This document shows, one piece after another, positions 1 through 12,314 of a stretch of 64,000 bases of DNA. Position numbers and translations under genes: made by a program. The stretch covers positions 372,001 through 436,000 of the forward strand of contig JAJAGP010000288.1 in NCBI GenBank assembly GCA_025084515.1, written 5' to 3'. Below the pieces are notes generated by a model. It did not search any database and was not told the DNA's origin. It saw nothing but the letters and a program-made list of their open reading frames with translations. The first letter of the stretch is position 1. Each line of letters opens with the position of its first letter. This DNA is from Ancistrus triradiatus (taxonomy: Eukaryota; Chordata; Actinopteri; Siluriformes; Loricariidae).

Positions 1-337
1 TTGGACTCAGGATCCTAGAGTGACTGTGTATCGGACTACTTAATGCCGATGTGCATATTTCTCATTTTATTTTGAAGTATGACTCCATGACTTTATTTCA
101 TTCTTAGATTTATCATCTACACCGCCCAAGGAGGTTGGGTCCCATTTTGAGTCTTGGTCCTCCTAAGGTTTCTTCCTCATAACACTTAGGGAGTTTTTCC
201 TTACCACTGTCGCCCTAGGCTTGCGCAATTTTTGGAATTGGACGTAGTTATTAGGAGATAATCTAAACTTGTAAAGTTGCTTTGAGACATGCCTCCTTTT
301 TAAAAGCGCTATATAAACAGATCTGATTTAACTTGAC
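1..337 (+). repeat. L2-type LINE 3' untranslated end
   Basis: This stretch matches the 3' tails of the other L2 copies in the window (near 12060-12314, 36700-36985 and 58980-59316). They share the CCGCCCAAGGAGGTTGGG block, the AGGGAGTTTTTCCTT block, an AAAGCGCTATATAAA segment and a terminal TTGACTTGA-type tail. No coding part is visible. It is the 3' end of a copy that starts before the window, or a 5'-truncated copy. The Penelope-like fragment begins directly after it. Confidence 0.8.
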
Positions 338-1334
338 TTGTATATGGAAGAAGTCGAAAAGAAGGCACTAAGATCCTATTCAGGAACACCACCCAGCCAT
401 TGGTTCAGATATGTGGATGACACCTGGGTTAAAATGAAATTTCAGGAAGTGCCACATTTTACCGACCACATCAACTCAGTGGACAAACACATTAAGTTCA
501 CCATAGAGGATGTGAAGAACGGCAGGTTAGCCTTCTTGGATTGTGAGGTTGTGATTGGAGATGGGGGGGCGATTGAAAGTTGATGTTTACCGTAAGCCAA
601 CACATACGGATCAGTACTTAAGGTTTGACTCTCATCATCCACTGGAGCACAAACTAGGAGTTATCAGGACACTGTACCACCGAGCAGACAGCGTTCCCAC
701 TGACACAGCGGCCAAGGATGGAGAGAAATCTCACATTAAGCAGGCCCTGGGCAAATGGGCCTGGGCCTTTGTCAAAGCCGGTAAGACGCCCAAACAGTGC
801 TCCAGCAGAACGACGAGAAGAGAACAACAACCGCAGTCTAAGCGTAAACCAGTGGTGATTCTATATGTGGCAGGAACATCTGAACAATTGAGACGCATCT
901 TTGCCAAACACCGCGTCTCAGTGGCTTTCAAACCCCAAAACACGCTACGCCAGAAACTGGTCCACGACAAGGATCGGGTCCCCCAGCACAAACAGAGTAA
1001 TGTAGTGTACGCTGTTAAGTGCCGGGAGGATTGCCAGGAATTGTACATCGGGGAAACCAAACAGCCACTGGCGAAATGGATGGCACAACATAAAAGAGCT
1101 ACCTCATCTGGTAAGGACTCTGCGGTTTACACCCACCTACAGCCTAGTGGCCACTCTTTCATAGGATGAAGACATGTAGATCCTTGATTGGGAGGAACGA
1201 TGGTTTGAACGCGGAGTAAAAGAAGCCATTTTTGTAAAAAGGGAACATCCATCCCTGAACCGAGGAGGGGGCCTCAGAGTACACCTCTCACCATCTTACA
1301 ACGGAGCCATCGCAGCCCTTCCCAATCCTGTGTG
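338..1334 (+). pseudogene. Penelope-like element, RT 3' part plus GIY-YIG endonuclease
   Basis: The first frame (338-583) contains RYVDDTWV, the reverse transcriptase catalytic box, and FLDCEV. The reading continues one frame over from about 575 with LKVDVYRKPTHTDQYL, typical of the RT/thumb region of Penelope-like elements. Downstream, YAVKCREDCQELYIGETKQ followed by MAQHKRA is the GIY-YIG nuclease of this order. After a stop at 1167-1169 a third segment, ILDWEERWFERGVKEAI then NRGGGLR, gives the usual C-terminus ending at 1334. The first break lies in a run of seven Gs (about 564-570) and looks like a one-base slip. The 5' half of the RT is missing, so this is a dead, 5'-truncated copy. The A/T-rich tail to about 1490 is probably its 3' UTR. 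Confidence 0.85.
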
Positions 1335-1587
1335 AATGGCACATGTGGCCATTGTCGTTAATGGCTATGTCAATCTGCATATTAAACTGATCACCAGGAC
1401 CCAAACTGCACTTGGGTCCCAAACCTTCTTATTTAGTTTTGACGGTTCGGCATCGTTTTTATATGGCGAACCGTAACAATTTGAGGAAATAATAGTGTGT
1501 GGTGTGACCTTTCATCATCCAGCAGAGTGTGGTGGCCAAAAATCTCTCTGGTTGTTGGAAGCTCTCTGAAGAGAGCTAGTTACAGAA

Positions 1588-1726
1588 CTGTGGTGGTATA
1601 ATTTTTAAGATACTGGACTATGGACCAGAAGGTTCAGGGTTCCAATTCGACGTGTTAGTATTGTAAAGGCTCAGGTTGAATTGTAAGTCATTCTGTATAA
1701 AGGAGTCTGGTAAAATGACTAAATGT
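1588..1726 (+). repeat. tRNA-derived SINE-like repeat
   Basis: The segment has a tRNA-like B-box region (GGTTCAGGGTTCCAATTC) and ends with TGTAAGTCATTCTGTATAAA then GGAGTCTGGTAAA. This resembles the common fish SINE tail, where a TAAGTCGCTnTGGATAAA motif is followed by a GCGTCTGCTAAAT motif. A reverse-oriented relative lies at 50365-50510. The call rests on motif resemblance only. Confidence 0.5.
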
Positions 1727-1928
1727 AACTATTCTGCAGCAGACTGAGGGCTGACTGGATTGTTAGGGCCTAGAATTTAATTTGATTAAATGTGTTATTA
1801 TTATTTTGATATTTAGAAAATATTTGACTTTTTCATTTATTTCATTTTTTACATTTTCAATATCAGTTGACATTTCCCTGGAAAATAAAATTCTAGACCC
1901 TGACGATCCAGTCAGCCCTCATCTCATA

Positions 1929-2992
1929 CAGTGGGGCAAAAAAGTATTTAGTCAGCCACTGATTGTGTAAGTTCACCTACTTAGAAAGATGAGAGAGGTC
2001 TATAGTTTTCATCATACACTTCAACTATGACAAGAGACAAGATGAGAAAAAAAAATCCAGGAAATCACATTGTAGGATTTTTAAAGAATTCAATTGTTAA
2101 TCATGGTGGAAAATAAGTATTTGGTCACCCACAAACAAGCAAGATTTATGGCTCTCACAGACCTGTAACTTCTTCTTTAAGAAGCTCTTCTGTCCTCCAC
2201 TCGTTACCTGTATTAATGGCACCCGTTTGACCTCGTTATATGTATAAAAGACACCTGTCCACAGCATCAAACAGTCAGACTCCAAACTCAATCATGGCCA
2301 AGACCAAAGAGCTGTCAAAGGACACCAGGAAGAGAATTGTAGACCTGCAGCAGGCTGGGAAGAGTGAATCTACAATAGGCAAGCAGGTTGGCGTGAATAA
2401 ATCAACTGTGGGAGCAATTGTAAGACATACAAGACCATTGCTAATCTTTCTTGATCTGGGGCTCCACGCAAGATCTCATCCTGTGGGGTCAAAATGATCA
2501 GGAGAACGGTGAGCAAAAATCCTCGAATTACACGGAGGGACCTGATGAATGACCTGCAGAGAGCTGGGACCAAAGTAACAAGGCTACCATCAGTAACACA
2601 CTACGCCGATAGGGACTCAGATCCTGCAGTCCCAGGCGTGTCCCCCTGCTTAAGCCAGTACATGTCCAGACCCGTCTGAAGTTTGGTAGAGAGCATGTGC
2701 ATGATCCAGAAGAGGAATGGGAGAATATCGTGTGGTCAGATGAAACCAAAATAGAACTTTTTGGTAAAAACTCAACTCGCCGTGTTTGGAGGAAGAAGAA
2801 TTGTTGTGCCATATCTACTGTGCCATATCTACTGTGAAGCTATCTACTGTGAAGCATGGGGGTGGAAACCTCATGCTTTGGGGCTGTTTTGTGCAAAGGG
2901 GACAAGGACGACTGATCGGTGTTAAGGGAAGAATGAACGGGGCCATGTATCATGAGATTTTAAGCCAAAAGCTAGCCACTTCCACTTCTTAA
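1929..2992 (+). mobile_element. Tc1-like transposon, 3'-truncated, broken transposase
   Basis: It starts with the terminal inverted repeat CAGTGGGGCAAAAAAGTATT after a TA dinucleotide, as do at least five other copies here. The transposase reading begins at ATG 2294 (MAKTKELSKDTRKRIVDL). It contains the helix-turn-helix segment VGVNKSTVGAIVR and is then broken by frameshifts and small deletions. Later fragments include WSDETKIELFGKNSTRRVW (first catalytic Asp of DD34E) and KHGGGNLMLWGCF. The tract ATCTACTGTG is locally duplicated near 2815-2855. The copy stops at about 2992, before the second Asp and the right terminal repeat, where the Tx1-type LINE begins. Confidence 0.85.
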
Positions 2993-4919
2993 GGCGCCCC
3001 CTTACTGTCTCTACAATTCCTGCTCAGTTCTCCTCTGCTGAATTACTGCTACCTAAATGTGTTCCCAAGTATTTAAAGCCACTCCTGTCCCACGATAACC
3101 CTCCAGGAAGTACCGGTTTGGTCCCGTTCTAATCTCCTACCAGAATCGCTTTGCTTTTCCCCCAGTTTACCTTGGCGGATGATATACTTTCGTATTCCCT
3201 TAAGGTTTCTGCCAAAGCGTCAATATCCGTTTGGTTGTTGATCAATACCTTAGGTCATCTGCATAGACCAAAAGGCGTAAGGGAGCGCTCCACTCAGGGA
3301 TGGCTAGTCCATCAATTTTATCTCTTAAAACACATAATAAAGGTTCACATGCCAGAGCATACAGCGTACGTGATAGTGAACAGCCTTGTTCTATGCGTCA
3401 ATGGGCCTTAAAAGGGGCACATAAACCACCGTTGACTTTAAGTACACTTTCAATGCCACTATAAAGAGTCTTGAGCATGGAAAAAAACCCAGTGTTAAAA
3501 TCGCAGTACTCTAAAACTTTCCAAAGATACTCATACTCCACTCTATCAAACTCTTTCTCCTGGTCTAACAAAATTAGCCCAGTTTTTAACTCCAAGAGTT
3601 TCAAGACGTTTAAGACATCGCGGATTAAGTGAATATTATCAAAGATGGACCTGCTGGGCACGCAATATGACTGCTCAGCCTTAACCACTTGTTCCGTCAC
3701 CTTACTTAGCCCATGAGACAAGGCCTTCGAGAGTATTTTATAATCAGTACAAAGTAAGGCAAGCGGCCACCAATTTTTTAAATCTGTCAGATCACCTTTC
3801 TGTGGTAGCAAAGTGAGTACTGCTGTCCTGCAGCTTAGAGGAAGCTCACCTTCTCGCACGCTTTCCTTCAGAACAAGTATTAGATCATCGCTCAGGCTGG
3901 GCCAGAATGCCTTATAGAACTCCACCGGGGTGCCGTCGATGCCTGCTGATTGCCATTCTCCTTACCTTGTAGTGCAGCCTACAACTCCTCCTTTGTGAGT
4001 TCAATATCCAACTCCGCGGCAGACAGGCTTGATAGCTTTGAGAGGTTTCGCAAGATGTGTTCTTCAACCTCGTATGTTTCGGCTCGCTCACTCAGATATA
4101 GTCTTGAGAAATAACTGACTGTCCGCCTGCGAATTTCTGAGGGATCAAACATAAATGTCGTGTTAAAGTGCCAATAGGCACTCCGTGGCTTCACTGCCAC
4201 CTTAGTGGCTGTGCACTAGACCCAGCAGTGATCCGAGAAACTGACCAGGGATATAAAACAGCGTGTAAAAGTGGACAACTGGTGGCTAAAAGTATAAAAC
4301 CGGTCTAGCCTCACCAGCGATATTGTGTTATCTCTGCAACATGCCCACGTAAACTGCTTTTGATTGCTATGAATACACCTCCAGATATCTCTAAGGTCAT
4401 GCACCTCTAGAATCTCGCAAAGCCTCCTACGCGACATACTATGTGGCTCCATTTGATTTCTATCTGCTTTGTGTGCTGTACAGTTGAAGTCACCCCATAT
4501 TATTAACCGTTCATCAGCCTCACAATGTGAGATTGTTGAGCTTAAAACATTTAAAAAAGATAACCTGTCCGGCCCTCCCTTAGGTGCATAAATACAAATG
4601 AACACGATAACTACCTCATTGAAAACCACCCGCACTTTCAATATCCTGCCATTTAAATACTTTCTACGGTATGTGCATGTGGGCTACAGCTTTTTGAAAA
4701 TAAAATGGCGACCCCACCACTCATAGAAGTCTGGTGACTAAATAGAGCCAACCCACCCCACTCCCTTTTCCAGTCTATCACATTGTTCTGATTGCTATGG
4801 GTTTCTTGTAGAAAGACCACATCTGTTCACTTCTGTTTCATAAATTCATAGATGGCAGCTCTCTTCTTTGCCCCCCGGGCTCCATTCACATTGAGCGTTG
4901 CAATATTGAGTTCACTCAT
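2993..4919 (-). pseudogene. Tx1-type LINE ORF2 (endonuclease + reverse transcriptase), broken
   Basis: Read on the minus strand from ATG 4919, the product starts MSELNIATLNVNGARGAKK, the opening strand of an APE-type endonuclease. FLQETHS, GDFNCT (about 4490) and SDHCWV (about 4220) are its catalytic-site motifs. The RT region follows at 3398-3925, with GDLTDLKNWWPLALLCTDYK, DQEKEFDRVEY and VLKVNGGLCAPF. A VYADDL catalytic box lies near 3250-3272. These motifs match L1-group, Tx1-clade elements. Several stops and frameshifts break the reading, and the 3' end is cut off at about 2993 by the junction with the Tc1 copy. It lies 5' of any visible znf384 exon and is a dead copy. Confidence 0.8.
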
Positions 4920-4983
4920 AAAAGAAATTAAGGTAAGTAGGGTTCCAGATAAAATGGATGAGTCCTAAAAGTCCCAGAGACCT

Positions 4984-6247
4984 CTATTCATTGTCATTAA
5001 TGCATTTTTTAAGGTTTGTCATTATTTTCTTTAGTCTACTGGTTTCCTGCGAGTTGAAGGCACCATCACGTCTATGCTGCTTGACACCATACATAAACTG
5101 CACATTATCAGGAAAGTAGCCAGTGAGTTCAACTCCTCTCTGCCCTTTGGTTTTCTTTAAAAAACTACTTTTCTCCTGCAGTATACAAATATAGACCAAG
5201 TCATCTTGCGAACTCACCGACCACTCCGAGTCGGAAAGAACATCGTCCTTATCTGGTCCTGGCAACTCAACCCAATCACCCTTCTTAGACTGCTTTCCCC
5301 CTTTCCATTGATCTTCTTGTTTTCTTTTAGCAGGGACTTTAAAACAAAACTCGTCCGCCCTTTCTACTACATCTTTGAGGCCTACATCAACCATGTTACA
5401 ATCAGAAGTGCTCTTTCCTACCTTTTGATACTTGTGTGTGGGGGGACTCCTGCTCTCTGGAGTTCAGCTCTAGGGCTCCTTGTGTGGGGGGGACTACTGC
5501 TCTAGGGAGTTCAGCTTCGGTGTCTCCATCCATATCAGACTCGGTTGGGTCTTCCGGGATGGGCACTGATACAGTGGTGGAAGGGGTCGCAGCGGGCCAC
5601 ACAGTGGTTGCAGTAGAGGGGGATATCTGTGACCCCGTCTCAACAGGTCCCATTTGGTCTGACTCCTTGGAAGAGTTTTCAATTGACTCCTTACAGTCCC
5701 TGATAAGATGGCCTATTTGCTTACACCTGAAACACCTCAAATTGACATCTGACGTGGCATATACCGTGTAATCGAATCCATCAACCTTGAATTTAAAAGT
5801 CAAATTTAGTTCTGTCTCGGCATCTTTTAGTATCATGTAGGTGGTTCGCCTAAAAGAGACAAGGTGTTTCATCAACGGAGATTTGCACCCTAGGTATACC
5901 TTCCTAACTGGAGCCACTACTATACTGTACCAAAACGAGATAGCTCTTGTAAGAGTGACTCATCTTTAATAAATGGTGGCACATTCGACGAGACTGATTT
6001 TTTTTGCCAGGGTGCTCAGGGGATGCACAGGGACCAATTGTTCATTGACCACGATGCCAGTTGTAATCAATTCAATTGCTTTTTCAACCGTCTCCACAAA
6101 CAACACAATTTCCCTGTTCATTCTTGAAACAGACAGGATACTACTGTGTTCTATTACATTCTCAGCCGCTAAACAACAATCTTCTATGCTCGCCTGACTC
6201 TCGATTTCAATCGAGACTTCAAATCGTTTAGAGTCTAAAGCCGCCAT
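4984..6247 (-). pseudogene. Tx1-type LINE ORF1, CCHC nucleic-acid-binding protein, broken
   Basis: Three successive minus-strand readings cover an ORF1-like protein. They start at ATG 6247 (MAALDSKRFEVSIEI), continue at 5917-5402 and end with 5394-4984. The middle part carries a CCHC zinc knuckle, CFRCKQIGHLIRDC, which with the Tx1-type ORF2 directly downstream identifies it as the ORF1 RNA-binding protein. The rest is Pro/Ser/Glu-rich, with a basic patch (KRKQEDQWKGGKQSKKGD). Frame changes near 5960 and 5398 make it non-functional as it stands. ORF2 begins 65 bases after the last reading ends, the usual order for these elements. Confidence 0.75.
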
Positions 6248-6493
6248 GCTGCCGGCACGCCACCGGCAGTGTGTACTTTCTCACACACGCGCACACACAC
6301 ACACTCACTTGTGCACACACACCGACGCGAACACACTCGCACGCTTCCTCACTACCTAAATTAGTGTAGAATGAAAATAAGATCTTGACAAAGAAGAAAA
6401 AAGATGGAAATAAGGTATAGGTATTCCTAACCTTCCGCTCCTAACCGCACTCAGTTCGCCCGCACGCGCACAGAGATAGAGAGATATAGAGAT

Positions 6494-6527
<34 letters not shown>

Positions 6528-6530
6528 GTT
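6248..6530. repeat. CA-rich and (GA)n/(TC)n simple repeats at LINE 5' end
   Basis: 6278-6330 is a degenerate (CA)n tract. 6474-6528 is GATA-rich and then pure (GA)n, which reads as (TC)n in the sense of the adjacent LINE. The sequence between them is probably LINE 5' UTR. The microsatellite therefore lies directly beyond the apparent 5' end of the LINE. Confidence 0.7.
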
Positions 6531-8409
6531 TAGCTTTGGGTTGAACAAGAAGGAACGGCTGAGCGAATCACAGGTTACATTACCTGATGGTATACCTCAC
6601 TTCATCTCACTTGGTCTATTTACTGTGGGCTATTTTTTATTCTCTTCCCTGAGTGTGGTTGTTTGTGCTTGTTTATGGAGTAGCTAAAATAATTTAAATA
6701 ATTGCATAAAAATTGTTACATCATTTTTATTTTGTTGATTTTGTGTGTTGGAAGACCTACAACAATATGTTTCCCCAATTGTTGTACTAGTAGTAGAAAC
6801 CTGGAGTTGCACTGAATATCTACTAATACTGATATGCCCTATGATAATATAGCAAGTGCAAAATATGATCTCTACTTTAGAGTAAAAAAGATTTGGATGA
6901 GGTCATCCTCCAGTATCTCTTTAACACCTTCCTTTTAATCAACTGTCTTGCTGGCAGGAATGATTCCCCACTGTGATGGAGAGTCATACCTCAGAATGTT
7001 CATTTATATGGCCATTGCATGGTAGGTATAGTTGGCCAAGACTTCTAATTTGCCTCCTGAAGATCAGTTGGAGTATCAGGTCATTAAGTGAGCTGTAGCA
7101 AAGCAGAACGAACCGTCATTGGAGGCACAACTTTTGTAATTCCACAAGTTGCAATTAAAAAAGTGGAGTGGTTCTGCATCTTCAGACAGAGGCTACTGGA
7201 TGCCTGCAAATGGTGACTGGGACTAGACCTACAGGAGCCGGGGAAGCTGGTGTAACATGTTCCACCGGGGCAGTTTGCCACCAGACTCTCAACTTGTACT
7301 ATGGAGTGGGATTCATTTTACCAGCCCAACATTTTGGCTGCAGCCATCCAGCTTTAAGTGGATCACATGGTGATACTTGTGGATACAGAGAATCAGAATG
7401 TTGCAAACGGTTCCTCTGCAACCTGGCCATAAGAGCACAGAGGAATAAAAGGCTCTTGCTGCCAAGAGGAGTGACACTGGTGGCCAGAAGTGGAAGCGTG
7501 TATGCAATACCAATAATCATCATCGTACTTCCTCCTCTGGTCCCATTGTCTCTAACTCCTGTTTGTCTCCTCTGTGTCTCCCTTTTACCCAGGATGCCAT
7601 CACTGAGTTCTAGAGGGCTGGAACTTTGTTGGGACTGTGAGAAGCTATGGGGCATGCCTCCAGATCAAGGTTGGTTGATCAGATGCTCCTCATAACTGCA
7701 CAGACCTCCCTTGATCAGGAAGTAAAGAACTGGGGAATGAGCTATATCCATGGGGGGCAAACATGGCAAGGTGCACACCTGGGGTACACCTGGCAAGGTG
7801 CTTGTTGCTTGGTTGTACACAGATCCTCATCCAACAAGATCTCATTCAAGACGCATTGGAGATCATGTTAGACATGTTGCCTTCTATAATCAACACCTCT
7901 ACTAAATTTCCCCCTGGAGAAATCATGCGACAATGCTTACGCCGAGAAACTGAAGTCAAAACAGCATACCTCAGTTGGTTATTCTACAGGAAACCATCGG
8001 CATAATTCTACAGTTGGAGGTGGATAAAACCATACACAGATTAATGAGTGGATTTCTAGATGTGCATCGATGGTAGGTGGCATGCTCTGAATGCAAGATG
8101 GTAAATCCAGCTACCCGAAATGCACCAGTTCACCTTCTCAAACTTCTGGATACGCCATTCCATAGAGAAGGGCTAGCATGGGGTACAGTTTTGTGCAAAT
8201 GATTGTGGGTTATATGACATAGTAGCACAAAACACTGCTTCTGCTGACAGTCTCGACATAGAGCATGATTGAAGTACTGTACTGTATTATCACGCAGAGG
8301 TGTTAATAGTACATCATCGGTGCATTTGTCCAGGTCTCTAGACATTTGTCCTGGTCTGTAATTCCTGCTTATCGCTGGTGAAGTTTGTGACTGTTAGATG
8401 CAGACCTTT
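6531..8409. other. No recognised gene
   Basis: No host exon is recognised. An open frame at 7168-7695 on the + strand has no motif I know and overlaps open frames on the other strand, so I do not call it a gene. Because the LINE coding remains start just after it, the 3' part could be the 5' region of that LINE. This is a guess from position alone. Confidence 0.4.
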
Positions 8410-10285
8410 TTTATTTACCAAGGGAATTCACCACCATTTTCGTTTTTGGAGTTCACATTCCACCCAGCACTACCGCTAAGGAAACGTTCTGTGAACTGTA
8501 TGATGCAATTAGTGAACTGCAAAATGTACACTCATAAGGAGTGTTTATTGTTGCTGGAGATTTCAATCATGCAATCTCAAGAATATTTTTGTCTAAATCC
8601 CATCAACATGTTTACTTTGCAACGAGAGGGGAGAATATGCTGTATCTTGTTTATACAAACATTCTCAGCGCGTACAGGGCAGAGCCCTGCTTCCACCTAA
8701 GATAGTCAGAACATAAATCTCTACTATGCTAATTGCAGCATATATGCCTCGCATCAGACCCTTGAAACCAGTTCAGAAGCAGGTGAAAACCTGCCCAGCA
8801 GGAGCCATCTCTCAGGACTGTTTTGAGCACATTGATTGGAACATGCTTAGGGATGCTGCAACTGATGGCGACTACATCAACTTGGAGGAGTATATTTAAT
8901 CAGTGACCAGCTACAGCAAGTGAACTGATTACAGCACCAGCTCCAAGACAATAACCACACGATGACTGCAAAGGTGAGCACACTGCTGAGGGTCCAAGAC
9001 TCTGCCATCAAAGTTGGTGACCAGGGCCAAACTGTCTTGGACAATCAGGGAGGCAAAGCACACACACGGACTGAACATCCACGACCACTTCAGGAACAGC
9101 GGTGACAGATGGCGCATGTGGCAGGGCATCTAGGCCATCACCAACTACAGGACTACACAAGCTGCCTGTGACAGTGATGCCTCCCTTCCAAATGTGATCC
9201 TCCCAGTGACTGGAGTGAGGAAAACTCTATGTACAGTCAATGCTGCTAGACCAGACAACATTCCTGGCAAGGTGCTCAGAGGATGCGCAGACCAGATAGC
9301 AGATGTTCCATCGTGCTTCAAGGCAACCACTATCGACCCTGTGCCAAAGAAGTCTTCAGTGTTCTGGTTCAATGACTACCGTCCTGTTGTCATGAAGTTC
9401 TTCCAGAGGCTTGTCTTGAGGCACATCAAGACCCTTCTGCCACCCACAATGAACCCTCTGCAGTTTGTGTATCGCCCCAACCACTCCATGGACGACGCCA
9501 TAGCCACCACCCTTTATCTGGCTCACTCCCATCTCAACAAAAAGGACACATACATTCTGACTGACTGTTGTTTATAGATTTCAGTTCAGCATTGAACACC
9601 GGCATTCCTCAGCTGGACCTGAACACCTCTCTCTATAACCGAATCCTAGACTTTCTGACTGACTGACGTCCAGATCAGCAGTAACTCCAGTAATTTTATA
9701 ACCACCACAGCAATCTCCAGCACCACCACACTGAACACTGGAGCCCCTCAGGGGATGGTAATCAGTGTCTCTCTCCCCTCTATCATGGACATTTACTCAC
9801 AGCCAGACTGTGTAGCAACTTCTTTTTACAAGCCATTAGACTCCTCAATAACCAGAGACTGGACTAAACATCACACACAAACCTCAATAACATGAACTGG
9901 GCCATACACTCCACACACAGTGATCTTTTTTGCACATTTAACTTTGCTGCTAATATGTTTACTATTTACAACACTGTATTTAGACACTGTATGCTATTTA
10001 CAATAGCACCTAGATCAAATAGAATGATTACCTCTCATTTTAACTCTCTGTATTGTATGCATTGTATGTTTTTGTCGTGCACAGTTTGGTTGCACTGTTG
10101 TACTGTGCACTATCTTGCACATGTTTGTACACATGCATGTTATGTAGTGTTTTGTAGTGTTAGTACTGTTTTATGTCTTGTGTCGCTATGTAGCACCTGT
10201 AGGTTCTGGAGGAATGTTGTTTCATTTCACTGTGTACTGTGTATATGGTTGAAATGACAATAAAACCTGACTTTAACTTTGAATC
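8410..10285 (+). mobile_element. Jockey-superfamily LINE (Rex1/L2-like), decayed EN and RT
   Basis: The segment around 8420-8570 reads in pieces as an endonuclease region (GVHIPPSTT-like, then VAGDFNHA). It is followed at 8930-9100 by the linker (DSAIKVGD, HDHFRNSGD). The longest clear RT reading is 9194-9577: ARPDNIPGKVLRGCADQIAD, then VPKKSSVFWFNDYRPVV, then LQFVYRPNHSMDDAIATTLY. DFSSALNT and GAPQGM fragments follow in other frames. The 3' end is AAATGACAATAAAACCTGAC at 10253-10272, with a polyadenylation-like AATAAA and a short ACTTTAACTTTGA tail. Many frameshifts and deletions make it inactive. The exact clade is uncertain. Confidence 0.75.
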
Positions 10286-11054
10286 ATTTGGGTGGGAAAC
10301 GACAAAAACATTGCTTTTCCTACGTAGGGGATATAAAAAAGGCATAGTTTAATTTTGAGAAGAGGGTTAAAGGCATACAATTACAGCATGCATTTTTAGG
10401 GGGGTCCAGGGCCTTTAACACATGAAAAAGAAAAAAAAAATTTTAATCTACAATTTAAATTTTAAATTTAGATTTTGATTTTATGATGAGCATTTTTATG
10501 AAGCAGAGAAGGAAAAAAGGGTTAGGTGGTATAATGGTATTCAGAAATGGTGATGTATTTTTAAAAACTGTGACGCACCAATTTTCTGCATCACGTGCTG
10601 GATTTACCTACTTAAAGCATCGCTAGAGCAGTCAAAACACAGCTTAGTCTTCAGACAACGTTGAATGTTATTGACACATAGTGGTCTCTAGATGGCAAAA
10701 TAATAGTTTGCTTACTCATTCGTCCATGAGTAGTGTTGGGGATGTAGGCTGTTACAATTCCAAATTCGTCCATGTAGTTATTGCATAGCCTATCTGAAAC
10801 AATGACATTTAATTTACGAAGGGGGAAGTAGGTTGAGTGTAATTGAAATTGAAAATGAGACCTGTCTATAAATATATAAATAGGCTATTCCACAACTTGT
10901 TTCTTCTCTTAATGGCATATTTTCACGTAAGCCTAATAAAGTATATGTAATTTATAGCTCTCAGTGTCACAGAAATGCTATTTTGAATCCACTGATTATA
11001 GCAGCCACACCCATGCCTTCACATCTACTTTAATCACCTGCCAATCACCCTGAA
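10286..11054. other. No recognised feature
   Basis: The stretch is A/T-rich with poly-A (10430-10442) and simple A/T runs. No exon, RNA gene or transposon end is recognised. Confidence 0.5.
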
Positions 11055-12314
11055 AGGATATTATTTTGACTTTCATTCCAATAATAGAGTTTTACAATCC
11101 AACTCGTCTACTTCGTTCGCAGGGTGCAGGACTTCTTTTAGTTTCTAGAATTAAAAAAGTCACAGCAGGGGGAAAGGCTTTCTCATACATGGCCCCCCAA
11201 CTATGGAATAAACGTCCCACTTTTGTTCGAATTCAGACACCCTCCAAAGTTTTAAGTCTAGGCTAAAGACATACCTATTTACGCAGGCTTTTTACTAGAT
11301 TTAGACCAGGTTGCATGGCTTGGGTCGCTGGGGCCGGAGTCTGGAGTCATGTCTGGCTTGCCTGCCTTGTCGGCTAGCCGGGAGTGTCGAGTGGGCGGTC
11401 TGGCTGAACTAGGCTACGGTCCTCGTGAACTTGACTCATCCATCCTTGCCTTAGAATAAGGGCAGAGCTGGGGGTTCATAGTCAAAGAGTCTTATGGTGA
11501 TCAGAGACGTTGGGTTGCTGTCTTCTGTCGCTCGTGGGGTTGCCAATGTCTCATGTGATCCCTCTTGGCTGTGTTACCTACCAGTTCTCCTCTTTCTAGC
11601 TTTCTAGCTATGCTGCTATAGCTAATGCTGCCGGGGTCTCATGCTACACTTGGCATCAGTGATTGACATGGCATCAGTGATTGTTAATAAACACTGTGCT
11701 CTTAATCAATAACTAATTACATTTTTTCTGTTTTCTCTCCGAGCTGTGTTCCGGCAGTTCCGGCCCCACACATGATGTTCATCTGATGGAGCTCCACTCA
11801 AGCTGCTTCCGTCATCAGCTCCAGCCCCATCATACCCGGGCTACTTAATGTCGATGTGCATAATTCACATTTTATTCGACCATGACTCCATGACTTTAGT
11901 TTCGCTCTTAGATTTATCATCATACCCGGGCCACTTAATGTCGATGTGAATACTTCACATTTTATTCGAACTTTGACTCCATGACTGTAGTTTCGCTCTT
12001 AGATTTATCATCATACCTGGGCCACTTAATGTCGATGTGCATACTTCACATTCTATTCGAACGTTGACTCCATGACTTTAGTTCGCTCTTAGATTTATCA
12101 TCTACGCCGCCCAAGGAGGTTGGATCCCTTTTTGAGTCTTGGTCCTCCCAAGGTTTCTTCCTAGAACTAGGGAGTTTTTCCTTGCCACTGTCGCCCTAGG
12201 CTTGCTCAATTTGGGATTGGACGTAGTTATTAGGAGATAGTCTAAACTTGTAAAGTTGCTTTGAGACAATTGTAAAAAGCGCTAAATAAATAAATATGAT
12301 TTGACTTGACTTGA
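11055..12314 (+). mobile_element. L2 LINE 3' fragment
   Basis: The start encodes the tail of the RT protein (IEFYNPTRLLRSQGAGLLLV then KVTAGGKAFSYMAPQLWN), matching 58165-58300 of the longer copy. The 3' UTR follows, ending in AAATAAATATGATTTGACTTG. The coding region upstream of the last 70 codons is absent, the usual result of 5' truncation on insertion. The 3' UTR carries a local triplication, listed separately. Confidence 0.85.
11828..12098 (+). repeat. Three tandem copies of a 90-bp unit in the L2 3' UTR
   Basis: The block beginning CATCATACCCGGG starts at 11828 and 11918 and, as CATCATACCTGG, at 12009, giving a spacing of 90 and 91 bases. Each unit continues with CACTTAATGTCGATGTG (CTACTTAATG in the first), then TCACATT, GACTCCATGACT and AGATTTATCATC. 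The other L2 tails in the window have one copy. Confidence 0.85.

Noticed and set aside
7168..7695. 175-codon open frame
   Set aside because: No recognised motif, a hydrophobic low-complexity part, and an overlapping open frame on the other strand. Likely chance or LINE 5' region.
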